This document shows, piece by piece, positions 48,305 through 55,423 of a DNA stretch of 55,423 nucleotides (positions are counted from its first letter, which is position 1; every line of letters begins with the position of its first letter). This DNA comes from Clostridiales bacterium PH28_bin88 (GTDB lineage: Bacteria; Bacillota; PH28-bin88), in assembly GCA_000987045.1 (NCBI GenBank), contig LAKY01000031.1:1-55423 (forward strand). Reading direction: 5' to 3'. The notes under the pieces are model-generated. The model did not search any database and was not told the DNA's origin. It saw only the letters and a program-made list of their open reading frames with translations. The position numbers and the translations under genes were made by a program.

Positions 48305-51300
48305 CTACCTTGTAGGCTTGTATTGCTCCCGCACGCTCCTGATGGAGTCGTCCAGCAGTTTGTCCACGTACTTGACGTTGTGGATGCCCCAGCTCCGGTC
48401 GTTCTTCACCAGCTTGTAGTTGATGTAGGCGTTTTCCAGCACCAGGTCCGGGTCGTCGTCAAAGGGCAGGGTGCCTCCCCGGTGGCAGGTGGCGCACTTG
48501 TCGCCGGGCTTGAAGCCCGGGAGCACGCCGTTGTTCCGCTCCTTGAGGAGATGCCCCAGCAGGACCCACTTCTCGTAAATACGCCGCTGAGCTCCGTTCA
48601 GGTCGAAGGTATCAATACCGGTATGACACTTTTGACACGGGGCCAGGTTCAGGACGTCGTCCTTTTCACCGGGGTTGCGCAGCAAGTCGGGGTTGTCCGC
48701 TCGCGGCCCGTACCCTCCCAGGACGCCGTTGGGGCCCGCGTCCCGCATGCGCAAAGTGTGGTCGCCCACCAGGCGGATGCCCCTGGCGTCTACCGCCCGG
48801 TTGGAGGTATCCATGTGGCAGGTGACGCACTTTTTCTCCGTCAGGTGGGGGTTGGCAAACTGGTAGTTTTCTCCCGGGTACTCGTAACCGTTCCTGAACT
48901 CACCGGCCATTCCCTTCAGGATGGCGTTCTGCCACTTTTCATAGTGGCAGGTGTTGCAGGTCTCGCCAGGAGTGCCGTCCCGCAGGGTGGCGCCTGGCCT
49001 ATCCGGGTGCGGGTCGTGGCACGTGGCGCAGCTGATGCCTTCCTCGTCCCTGGCGGGCATTTTGTCCCGGTCCAGGGGGCTGAAGTTGACCTCGTGAAAC
49101 TCCTTCCCCTTGGCGGCCGCCAGTTCCGCCCGTTGGGCGTGGCCCTTGGCGTAGTGGCAGCCGGTGCAGTTTAAGAGCAGCGCCGGGATGATCTCCTGAT
49201 ACCCGTAAGAGTCGCCGTCGCTGTGACGGGACTTCTGCCACTGGCCGTATTCCTGGTGGCACTGGCCGCATAAACCGGAGCGGTAGGTGAGGCCGATGGT
49301 TTCCTTCTTTTGCCCTGTGCTGGCGGCCAGGTGTTCCTTCCCGGGGCCGTGGCAGGACTGGCAGTGGGGCGCTGCGGCGGCTTTTTCGCCCGTGGCGTAG
49401 GTGGCCGTCCTGCCGTGGCTGGTCCACTGCCACCCTTTCAACTTGTCTGCGTGACACCCCTGGCAGGCCGCCTCGGCTACCAGGCCGCCGGACAATACCA
49501 GAATGTCTACTGAAGCCGGGACACTGGCCAGGGAGCCGTCTTCCACCACCAGGGTGGCCCGGTACCGGCCGGGTTTCTCTGCTTTAAATAACGGATACTG
49601 GACGGCGGTACCCGGGGTATCGCCGCCGGCGCTCTTCAACAGGGAGGATACGTCTTCCCACGCTCCGGTGCCCGCCAGGGCGTAGGACAGGCTCCAGCGC
49701 CACCGGAACTGCCGCTGGTAGTGGTCGTGGTTCTTGCCGTACATGTCCGGTTCATTCCCTCCTGGGTTGTACAACTCCGGTGAGGAGACGTTGGCATCTA
49801 TTCCCCAACCGCGTAAATATACCGTTTCCCCGGCGGGAATCACTCCCAGGCCACTGGTAAGACTGGTGCCCGCGGCAGGCTGTTTCTGTAAGGGGGCCGG
49901 TCCCGGAACAACCGAGGCGACCGCTTCCGGCGCCACGTTGACCGCTTGCACCGTAACCTCCGCGGTACTGGCCTTGCCGGGGTAGACCGGGTTGGTCAAG
50001 TACAGCCGGAGTGTATACTTCCCGGGGCTGGGCGGAGTGAAGGTAAAGGTATAGGGGTCATCCCCGGGCAGGGTAGAAGCCGCCAGCTGCAAGGGAGCCG
50101 CCGTCTTGGCATAGGGGTCCGTCAGGAGTTTTCCCGCGGCGTCCCGGATCTCCCAGCGAAAACCGTGCCGGGAGGCGTTTTGGCTCGAATAGGCACTTAA
50201 AGAGACAGGTGTATTATAAGGGACGGCGCCTCCATCGCCCAGTACTTCCAGGCCCGCTACCGGTTCTCCCTGGGGAGCGGGGAACAGGAAAACCTGGGTG
50301 TTGTTCAAGCCTTTACCCAAGACCGGTACTTTCACGTCCTCGTTATAGGGCTCGTACCCGTCCGCCTCTACCCGCATCCGGTAGGCGCCAACCGGAATCT
50401 TTTCGAAGGAAGCCTCGCCGCGGCTGGTGGCAGTGGCGGTGAACCCTCCCGGGTCTAATTGCACCCGGGCGCCGGCGATGCGGGCTGTGGCCGCAGGGCT
50501 TGGAGTCTTGGCGGCCAATACCGTTACCGACAGGTTTCCGGTGAGGCTGGATTGCACCCCCTGAGCCGGCTGGGAGGGTGCCTGGGCCGGGTTCTTGGGT
50601 GGGGCCAGCTTAACACCCCCCTTGTGATGGGTATAACAGGCCAGGGTGTACGTAGCGTCGAACCGCTTGGTGATCATCTTGGCGGCTTCCGCCCTGGTGG
50701 CAGTGCGGGAAGGCTGGAAGGTCCCGTCCGGGTAGCCGCTGATGAGTTCTTTTTCCGCGGCTACCTTTACGTACCCGCGGAGGTCAGAGGGGATTTCATC
50801 CTTGTCCGTAAACCCGAGGTCCGCGTTTTTTGCCAGCAGGGCCTCCCCTTCTCTCGCGATGGTCCGTACCAGGATCACTGCCATTTCCAGCCGGGTGATC
50901 TTCCGGTCGGGCTCGAACAAACCGGAGGGGTAGTCATCCGGGTTGATAAACCCCCAATCCAATGCCTGCTGCAGGTACCCCTGCTTGTAGGACCAGTGGC
51001 TGCCGGTGTCGGAAAAGGGCACCGGCATGTAGTAGGGCAGGTCTTCTGTCTTGATATTGCTGTCGAGATCATCGGGGTTGGTGAGTTCCGCCATTACCGC
51101 CATCTTGACGAATTCCGCGCGGGTTACCGGATCATTTGGGCGGAAGGTGTGATCCGGGTAGCCGGAAAGGATCCCGTAGCCGACCAGTTTACCGATATAC
51201 TCCCTGGCCCAGTGGTTCTGGATGTCGGTAAGTACCACTTGCCCTTCGCCGGCTGAGAGTGCCGGGATTGTTAACAAAGTCACAAACCAGGCCAACAAAA

Positions 51301-51340
51301 ACACTGTTACAGGTAGCCACACCAGTTTTGTGTTTTTCAT
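48305..51340 (-). CDS. S-layer-anchored nonaheme c-type cytochrome
   Basis: 1011 residues from ATG 51340 (GGAAGGGGG site). Signal peptide about 1-30. Three S-layer homology domains at about 35-90, 105-165 and 175-235 (for example LSGYPDHTFRPNDPVTRAEF and ISGYPDGTFQPSRTATRAEA). A carboxypeptidase-regulatory-like beta domain lies at about 270-345 (GARVQLDPGGFTATATSRGE), followed by two Ig/PKD-like segments. The cytochrome part (about 625-1011) has nine CxxCH motifs: CQGCH, CQSCH, CGQCH, CTGCH, CATCH, CNTCH, CVTCH, CQKCH, CATCH. The C terminus DRSWGIHNVKYVDKLLDDSI is typical of NrfA/octaheme tetrathionate reductase relatives. The nonaheme count recalls OcwA, a cell-surface terminal reductase of Thermincola. 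The SLH domains would pin it to the cell wall, so extracellular electron transfer or extracellular nitrite/tetrathionate-type reduction is likely. Confidence 0.93.
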   Translation of the reverse strand: MKNTKLVWLPVTVFLLAWFVTLLTIPALSAGEGQVVLTDIQNHWAREYIGKLVGYGILSGYPDHTFRPNDPVTRAEFVKMAVMAELTNPDDLDSNIKTEDLPYYMPVPFSDTGSHWSYKQGYLQQALDWGFINPDDYPSGLFEPDRKITRLEMAVILVRTIAREGEALLAKNADLGFTDKDEIPSDLRGYVKVAAEKELISGYPDGTFQPSRTATRAEAAKMITKRFDATYTLACYTHHKGGVKLAPPKNPAQAPSQPAQGVQSSLTGNLSVTVLAAKTPSPAATARIAGARVQLDPGGFTATATSRGEASFEKIPVGAYRMRVEADGYEPYNEDVKVPVLGKGLNNTQVFLFPAPQGEPVAGLEVLGDGGAVPYNTPVSLSAYSSQNASRHGFRWEIRDAAGKLLTDPYAKTAAPLQLAASTLPGDDPYTFTFTPPSPGKYTLRLYLTNPVYPGKASTAEVTVQAVNVAPEAVASVVPGPAPLQKQPAAGTSLTSGLGVIPAGETVYLRGWGIDANVSSPELYNPGGNEPDMYGKNHDHYQRQFRWRWSLSYALAGTGAWEDVSSLLKSAGGDTPGTAVQYPLFKAEKPGRYRATLVVEDGSLASVPASVDILVLSGGLVAEAACQGCHADKLKGWQWTSHGRTATYATGEKAAAAPHCQSCHGPGKEHLAASTGQKKETIGLTYRSGLCGQCHQEYGQWQKSRHSDGDSYGYQEIIPALLLNCTGCHYAKGHAQRAELAAAKGKEFHEVNFSPLDRDKMPARDEEGISCATCHDPHPDRPGATLRDGTPGETCNTCHYEKWQNAILKGMAGEFRNGYEYPGENYQFANPHLTEKKCVTCHMDTSNRAVDARGIRLVGDHTLRMRDAGPNGVLGGYGPRADNPDLLRNPGEKDDVLNLAPCQKCHTGIDTFDLNGAQRRIYEKWVLLGHLLKERNNGVLPGFKPGDKCATCHRGGTLPFDDDPDLVLENAYINYKLVKNDRSWGIHNVKYVDKLLDDSIRSVREQYKPTR

Positions 51341-51366
51341 GGACTAGCCCCCTTCCTGGATGTACC

Positions 51367-51429
51367 TGTATAAGTGTTTCGTTGCCAGCGGGCGGTTTCC
51401 TGCTGCGAAAAGTGTGATCTTCATCACAC
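51367..51429 (-). promoter_or_regulatory. CRP-type palindrome and -10 of the S-layer cytochrome promoter
   Basis: GTGTGATCTTCATCACAC at 51412-51429 is a perfect TGTGA-N6-TCACA dyad. On the minus strand a -10 TATACA lies at 51372-51367. Predicted start near 51360 puts the box centre at about -60.5, the class I CRP position; no -35 is visible. Same box type as at 4929 and 8458. Confidence 0.75.
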
Positions 51430-51590
51430 CTTCGCCTGATCTCTGCTGTTTTCCTGTGATTCCATGGTTTTCAGCCTCGACCGCCGGTTCTGTATGAAGC
51501 CAAAATATAAAGAGGTTACACGGGCAGATGATCTGAATAGAATGGAGTTGAGAAACCGTAAGTGGGCGAGGTCACAGGGGGCTTAACCCC

Positions 51591-52844
51591 CTAAGTCTTA
51601 TCCGCAAGGGCATTGACCCGCCCGGAGAGCAATTGCCGCCGGTAAACCTGGCGGCCCAACTCCAGATAGAGGCATGCCGTGATGAGGCCCAAAACGCCTG
51701 TAGTATAGAACGCGCTCGGCCCACCGAAGTGATCCATCAACAGGCCCCCCATGGCGGGGCCCGCCATCCTGCCAAGAACGCGAAGCGAATCCAGGCCCAG
51801 ATACCTGCCCCGCTTTTCCGGCGGCGCGATGGTGACCAGGTACTTCATGCTGCTGGGGGCGTGCAGCATTTCCCCTGTTGTGAAAATCACCGCCATCGCC
51901 ACCAGGGCGAACATGGACCTGCTCACGGCAAACCCGGCGAGCCCCAGGCCCAGCAAGGCGGTACCGGCTGCCAGCGTCAGGCCGAGAGGCGCATCTTCAG
52001 TGCGGCGGGCGATGCCCATTTGAAACACCACCACCATCGTGGCGTTGATGGACAAGAGGATGGCAAAAGTGGCCGCGGACCCCGTCACGTCGGCCTTCAG
52101 GAATAGCGGCAGGCTGGTATCGTACTGGGAATACAGGATGGCTACCAGGATGTTCAGGATAATGAATAACCCGACGGTTTTTTCAAAAAAGATCTCCTTA
52201 TACCCCTTGATTTCCGCCGTGAAACGGGAGCCTTTTTTTTCAATCGAACTGCTAGCCACCGCCGGGGCGGTTTCCGGCAGGTAAACGGCAACAAAGACCG
52301 CGAACAGCAGCAGTCCCGTACCGGTAATCCCGAAAACCAGTTGCGGGGACCACATGAACACCACCGCCCCCAGTAAGGGGCCCACCGCAACCCCCGCGTT
52401 AGCCGCTATCCGCATCAGCCCATAGGCCTGGGCACGCTTTTCCTCCGGCGTGACATCCGCCACCATGGCATTGGCAGCCGGGTGGTAAAACGCCCCGAAG
52501 AAGGCCTGGATAGCTGTAATCAGAGCAAATGACCAAACGCTATGAGCCCAAATAAACCCCAGGGTTAATAAACCTTCCATGGCCGAAGAGAGGATCATCA
52601 CCGGTCTCCGACCCCACCGGTCTGCCAGTCCCCCCGCCACCATGCTGCCTATTGCCCCGGCCATCGGCGAAAGGCCTACCACCAGCCCCACCACCGTGCG
52701 GCTGGTCTCCAGTCGATCATAGAGGTAAATGGTGAGAAAAGGGAACATCATACCTACCGCCACGGCGGTACCCATTTCTCCCCAGAACCGGATCCACACG
52801 GCACGGTCAATTTCCGGACGCTGTGGAAGCAAGCGACTTAACAT
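51591..52844 (-). CDS. Major facilitator superfamily transporter
   Basis: 417 residues from ATG 52844 (AGGAGAGGG site). Twelve membrane helices; MFS loop 2-3 signature GGLADRWGRRPVMILSSAME and the corresponding half-repeat region around EKRGRYLGLDSLRVLG. It resembles multidrug/efflux-type MFS proteins (Bacillus YttB/MdtG style). Substrate unknown. Divergent from kamA, with a 12-bp palindrome in its upstream region that might serve a local repressor. Confidence 0.9.
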   Translation of the reverse strand: MLSRLLPQRPEIDRAVWIRFWGEMGTAVAVGMMFPFLTIYLYDRLETSRTVVGLVVGLSPMAGAIGSMVAGGLADRWGRRPVMILSSAMEGLLTLGFIWAHSVWSFALITAIQAFFGAFYHPAANAMVADVTPEEKRAQAYGLMRIAANAGVAVGPLLGAVVFMWSPQLVFGITGTGLLLFAVFVAVYLPETAPAVASSSIEKKGSRFTAEIKGYKEIFFEKTVGLFIILNILVAILYSQYDTSLPLFLKADVTGSAATFAILLSINATMVVVFQMGIARRTEDAPLGLTLAAGTALLGLGLAGFAVSRSMFALVAMAVIFTTGEMLHAPSSMKYLVTIAPPEKRGRYLGLDSLRVLGRMAGPAMGGLLMDHFGGPSAFYTTGVLGLITACLYLELGRQVYRRQLLSGRVNALADKT

Positions 52845-52882
52845 CAAAACCCTCTCCTGAACACGCTGTGATAAAAGGACTT

Positions 52883-52894
52883 ATAGAATTCTAT
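52883..52894. promoter_or_regulatory. 12-bp palindrome between MFS and kamA genes
   Basis: ATAGAATTCTAT is a perfect palindrome 39 nt upstream of the MFS start codon. Could be an operator. The rest of the 324-nt divergent region (52845-53168) contains no recognisable gene. Confidence 0.35.
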
Positions 52895-53168
52895 CAGATC
52901 AAGGCAAGATTAAACAGTTTTTCTCATTTTTCTTTTGCCTTCCCGGCCTTGTGCCCAAAAATGGGCGGCAACCGGCCCAAATCTCAGCAAAACCGCCCGA
53001 GCGCCGGGTGACCGTAAAGTTCGCTTGAGCCTATTGGTGAAGGCTTTGGGGCGCTTAACGAAGTTGCACGGGTCACTCCCAAAACTGGCACCATTCTTGC
53101 AAGTGGCCGTTGGTAAGGGTTCCAGGCTCATGCTAATTCCGGTGACCGGTTCAAGGAGGATACATCAA

Positions 53169-54461
53169 ATGAGAAACTACCGGGAAATTTCCCTGTGGCG
53201 GAACGTCAAGGAACAGGAATGGAGGGACTGGCGCTGGCAGGTAGCTAACCGCATTACCAACCTGGGCCAGTTGAAGGAGGTAATTCCCCTTACAGCGGAA
53301 GAGGAAGAAGGGGTGCGCGCCTGCCTGCAGAGCTTTCGTATGGCCATCACCCCATATTGCGCTACCTTGATAGACACCGCGAACCCCCGTTGCCCGGTAC
53401 GGCGGCAGGCGGTTCCCAGCGCCAGGGAGGTTTACCATGCCGGGGCAGACCTCACCGATCCCTTGGCGGAGGACGAGGATTCACCGGTCCCGGGGCTGAC
53501 GCACCGCTACCCGGACCGGGTGTTGTTCCTGGTCACCGACCAGTGCTCCATGTACTGCCGCCACTGTACCCGCCGCCGGCTGGCGGGAGCCACTGACCGG
53601 GCGCGGTCACGGGTGGAACTGGACCGGTGTATCGAGTACATCCACCATACCCCGGTGGTGCGGGATGTTCTGATCTCCGGGGGGGATCCGCTGGTGATGG
53701 GTGACAGCAAGCTGGAATACCTGCTTAAAAACCTGCGGGCCATTCCCCATGTAGAGATCATCCGCATCGGCACTAGGGTTCCGGTGGTCCTCCCCTTCCG
53801 GGTTACCGAGGACCTGTGCCGGATGATCAAGAAGTACCATCCGGTGTGGGTAAATACCCACTTTAACCACCCGCGGGAAATCACTGCCGAGTCCCGTCAC
53901 GCCTGCGCCATGCTGGCAGACGCGGGGATTCCCCTGGGCAACCAGTCCGTGCTCTTGAGAGGTGTCAACGACTGCCCCAACACCATGCGGAAACTGGTTC
54001 ACGAACTGGTAAGGATGCGGGTGCGTCCGTACTACATCTACCAGTGCGACCTCTCCATGGGCATTGAGCATTTCCGCACCACTGTGTCCAAGGGGATCGA
54101 GATCATCGAATCCCTCAGGGGACACACCTCCGGCTATGCTATACCCACCTACGTTATTGATGCACCGGGAGGGGGCGGCAAGGTACCGGTGGCTCCGGAT
54201 TATGTAATTTCTCACTGGGACCACGGGGTGGTGCTGAGGAACTACGAGGGGGTCATCGCCCGGTATACCGAGCCGGACTACCCCAAGGAGCCTTGCCACT
54301 GCGAGTACTGCCGCGGGCAAGAAGCAAGGGAAGAGGCGGGACCCGCCCGGCTGATGCATAACCGGCAGGTCAGCCTGGAACCCGCAGGGTTGGACCGGCT
54401 CCGCCGTCGGGTGACCGCACAAAAACCTGCAGCCAGCAAATGCCGGCCCACTGTTAGTTGA
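53169..54461 (+). CDS. kamA: Lysine 2,3-aminomutase (radical SAM, PLP)
   Basis: 430 residues from ATG 53169 with AAGGAGG upstream; the open frame extends further 5' but without start signals. Radical SAM cluster motif CSMYCRHCTRRR, SAM-binding ISGGDPLVMGDSKLEYLL, PLP lysine region YVIDAPGGGGKVPVAPDYV, and C-terminal zinc/oligomer cysteines in CHCEYCRG. It interconverts L-alpha-lysine and L-beta-lysine, which is used in lysine fermentation or for N-acetyl-beta-lysine osmolyte synthesis. No ablB acetyltransferase or other fermentation genes are adjacent. Confidence 0.94.
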   Translation: MRNYREISLWRNVKEQEWRDWRWQVANRITNLGQLKEVIPLTAEEEEGVRACLQSFRMAITPYCATLIDTANPRCPVRRQAVPSAREVYHAGADLTDPLAEDEDSPVPGLTHRYPDRVLFLVTDQCSMYCRHCTRRRLAGATDRARSRVELDRCIEYIHHTPVVRDVLISGGDPLVMGDSKLEYLLKNLRAIPHVEIIRIGTRVPVVLPFRVTEDLCRMIKKYHPVWVNTHFNHPREITAESRHACAMLADAGIPLGNQSVLLRGVNDCPNTMRKLVHELVRMRVRPYYIYQCDLSMGIEHFRTTVSKGIEIIESLRGHTSGYAIPTYVIDAPGGGGKVPVAPDYVISHWDHGVVLRNYEGVIARYTEPDYPKEPCHCEYCRGQEAREEAGPARLMHNRQVSLEPAGLDRLRRRVTAQKPAASKCRPTVS

Positions 54462-54475
54462 TAGGCGATACCCAC

Positions 54476-54508
54476 GGGGTTCCTGAACAAGGGACCCCCT
54501 ATCTTTCT
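54476..54508 (+). terminator. Possible terminator after kamA
   Basis: GGGGTTCC (54476-54483) pairs with GGGACCCC (54491-54498) including one G-T pair, followed by CTATCTTTCT. It lies 15 nt after the stop codon. Confidence 0.55.
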
Positions 54509-54654
54509 AACGGAATAATTCCTGCAAAAGTGCCGCAAATTTACCGGGTTTATGACTAGGGGGATGTACGCTGGGAGCGGAAGCTGGTAAGATTGATAAT
54601 GACAGGCGATATCTTGGCGGGGGATGGCATTATATTTAATGGAGGTTGTGCAGC

Positions 54655-55260
54655 ATGCAGGTCGCCGTAGCGCTTCTGGCCGCTTATGTGCTTGGCTCGG
54701 TTCCTTTCGGGTACCTGATCACCCGAGCCCGGGGGATGGACATCCGGCAGGTGGGCAGCGGCAATATCGGCGCTAGTAACGTCTACAGGGCGTTGGGTCC
54801 GGTTGGGTTTGGCGCAGTCCTGGTGACTGATGTCGCTAAAGGTGCGGCGGGCGCGTTTCTCGCGTCAAGGCTGAGCGGCCTGGACCCGGCCTGGGGAGGA
54901 GTGCTGGGGGGGTTGGCTACCGTTCTGGGCCACAACTGGTCGGTATTTCTCCGCTTCAGGGGAGGAAAGGGGGCCGCCGCCAGTGCCGGCGTGCTGTTGT
55001 ACCTCGCTCCGCTGGCAGGGCTGGCCGCTTTTGCGGTTTACGGGATTACCGTCTGGCGGACGCGCCTGGCGTCCTTGGGCAGTTTCCTGGGGGCGGCAGC
55101 GGTAGTGCTGGTGCTTTTCCTGGCCCCCCATCCGGCGGCAATCCGGTGGTTCGGGGTCGTGGCGGTAGTCTTCCTGGTTTACCGCCACCGGGCTAACCTG
55201 CGACGGTTGATGCGGCGCCAGGAACTGCGAATGGAGTACAGTAAACAGGACAGGGAATAA
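54655..55260 (+). CDS. plsY: Glycerol-3-phosphate acyltransferase PlsY
   Basis: 201 residues from ATG 54655 (GGAGG at 54642-54646). Membrane protein with the three PlsY motifs: GSVPFGYLI near the start, GSGNIGASNVYRALG, and HNWSVFLRFRGGKGAAASAG. It transfers the acyl group of acyl-phosphate to glycerol-3-phosphate, the first step of phospholipid synthesis in Firmicutes. Five to six membrane helices. The last 160 nt of the window after it hold no recognisable feature. Confidence 0.95.
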   Translation: MQVAVALLAAYVLGSVPFGYLITRARGMDIRQVGSGNIGASNVYRALGPVGFGAVLVTDVAKGAAGAFLASRLSGLDPAWGGVLGGLATVLGHNWSVFLRFRGGKGAAASAGVLLYLAPLAGLAAFAVYGITVWRTRLASLGSFLGAAAVVLVLFLAPHPAAIRWFGVVAVVFLVYRHRANLRRLMRRQELRMEYSKQDRE

Positions 55261-55423
55261 GGCGTTACCGGCGGAAGCCGTTGCGCATTTTGTCAATAAA
55301 GCTGTAATGCCAATAGTGGTTTCAAGGGCGAACGATTTAAGGACAGACCGAGGTTATTATTCGAGCTTTTTGCGATGACTGAGAAACCAGGTAGGACAAC
55401 GGTTGCAAAGGATGGGAAAAAAG

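Overview
The window reads as chromosome from an anaerobic, Gram-positive-type bacterium of the Clostridia, most like the Peptococcaceae (Desulfotomaculum, Pelotomaculum or Thermincola relatives). The basis is strong GGAGG ribosome sites with many GTG/TTG starts, an S-layer-homology surface protein, rubrerythrin/rubredoxin proteins, a PAS sensor kinase of sporulation-kinase type, lysine 2,3-aminomutase, a remnant of carbon monoxide dehydrogenase, and several multiheme c-type cytochromes. The genus assignment is inference. No rRNA, tRNA, CRISPR array or intact transposase was recognised.

Left part (1-10.5 kb): redox signalling and decay. A broken copper-amine-oxidase-type stalk gene is followed by an FNR-like regulator with N-terminal cysteines. 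Divergent from it is an octaheme cytochrome whose promoter carries an FNR-type box centred at about -41.5. Then come a CBS-domain protein, two HPP membrane proteins, three V4R-domain proteins, an HD-GYP protein and a GGDEF protein. This stretch has been partly duplicated and is eroding: one V4R copy is frameshifted, and there are fragments of a GGDEF gene, a cyclodeaminase gene and cooS. The two V4R promoters share a CRP-type box (TGTGA-N6-TCACC) and a TATAAT-like -10 at identical spacing.

Middle-left (10.9-26.4 kb): a BlaI/BlaR1-like pair with its promoter-operator, a DUF5714 protein, CcdA plus a ResA-like thioredoxin, remnants of a tctA-type transporter, and a compact oxidative/nitrosative defence operon (ferritin-like protein, rubredoxin-like miniprotein, rubrerythrin, two rubredoxin-domain proteins). 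Next are DUF2284, a CRP-type regulator, a FliK-like/FlhB-tail-like pair, a DUF3048 lipoprotein, a PAS histidine kinase and a hydroxylamine-oxidoreductase-like octaheme cytochrome with a C-terminal membrane anchor.

Centre (26.8-46.4 kb): a complete coenzyme-B12-dependent diol (or glycerol) dehydratase bacterial microcompartment locus. A PocR-domain LytS-type kinase and an AraC-type response regulator precede a structured, terminator-bearing leader. The operon then encodes shell proteins (PduA, PduB, PduK, PduJ, PduN, PduT types), dehydratase PduCDE, reactivase PduGH, PduL, an EutJ-like chaperone, a flavoprotein, PduO, PduP, PduS, a GldA-type alcohol dehydrogenase and a DUF1097 membrane protein. 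Several enzymes start with short amphipathic helices of the encapsulation-peptide type. PduL would make propionyl phosphate from the propionyl-CoA made by PduP.

Right part (46.6-55.4 kb): a CcmH-like protein with an altered cysteine motif, a DUF1540 protein, a RelE/AbrB-type toxin-antitoxin pair, a 1011-residue S-layer-anchored nonaheme cytochrome with a perfect CRP-type palindrome about 60 bp upstream of its predicted start site, an MFS transporter, KamA and PlsY.

Taken together, three multiheme cytochromes, two Crp/Fnr regulators with matching boxes, thiol/cytochrome maturation proteins and rubredoxin/flavin-reductase proteins suggest a linked nitrogen-oxide or extracellular electron-acceptor programme beside the microcompartment pathway. 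That link is inference from motifs and promoter layout.
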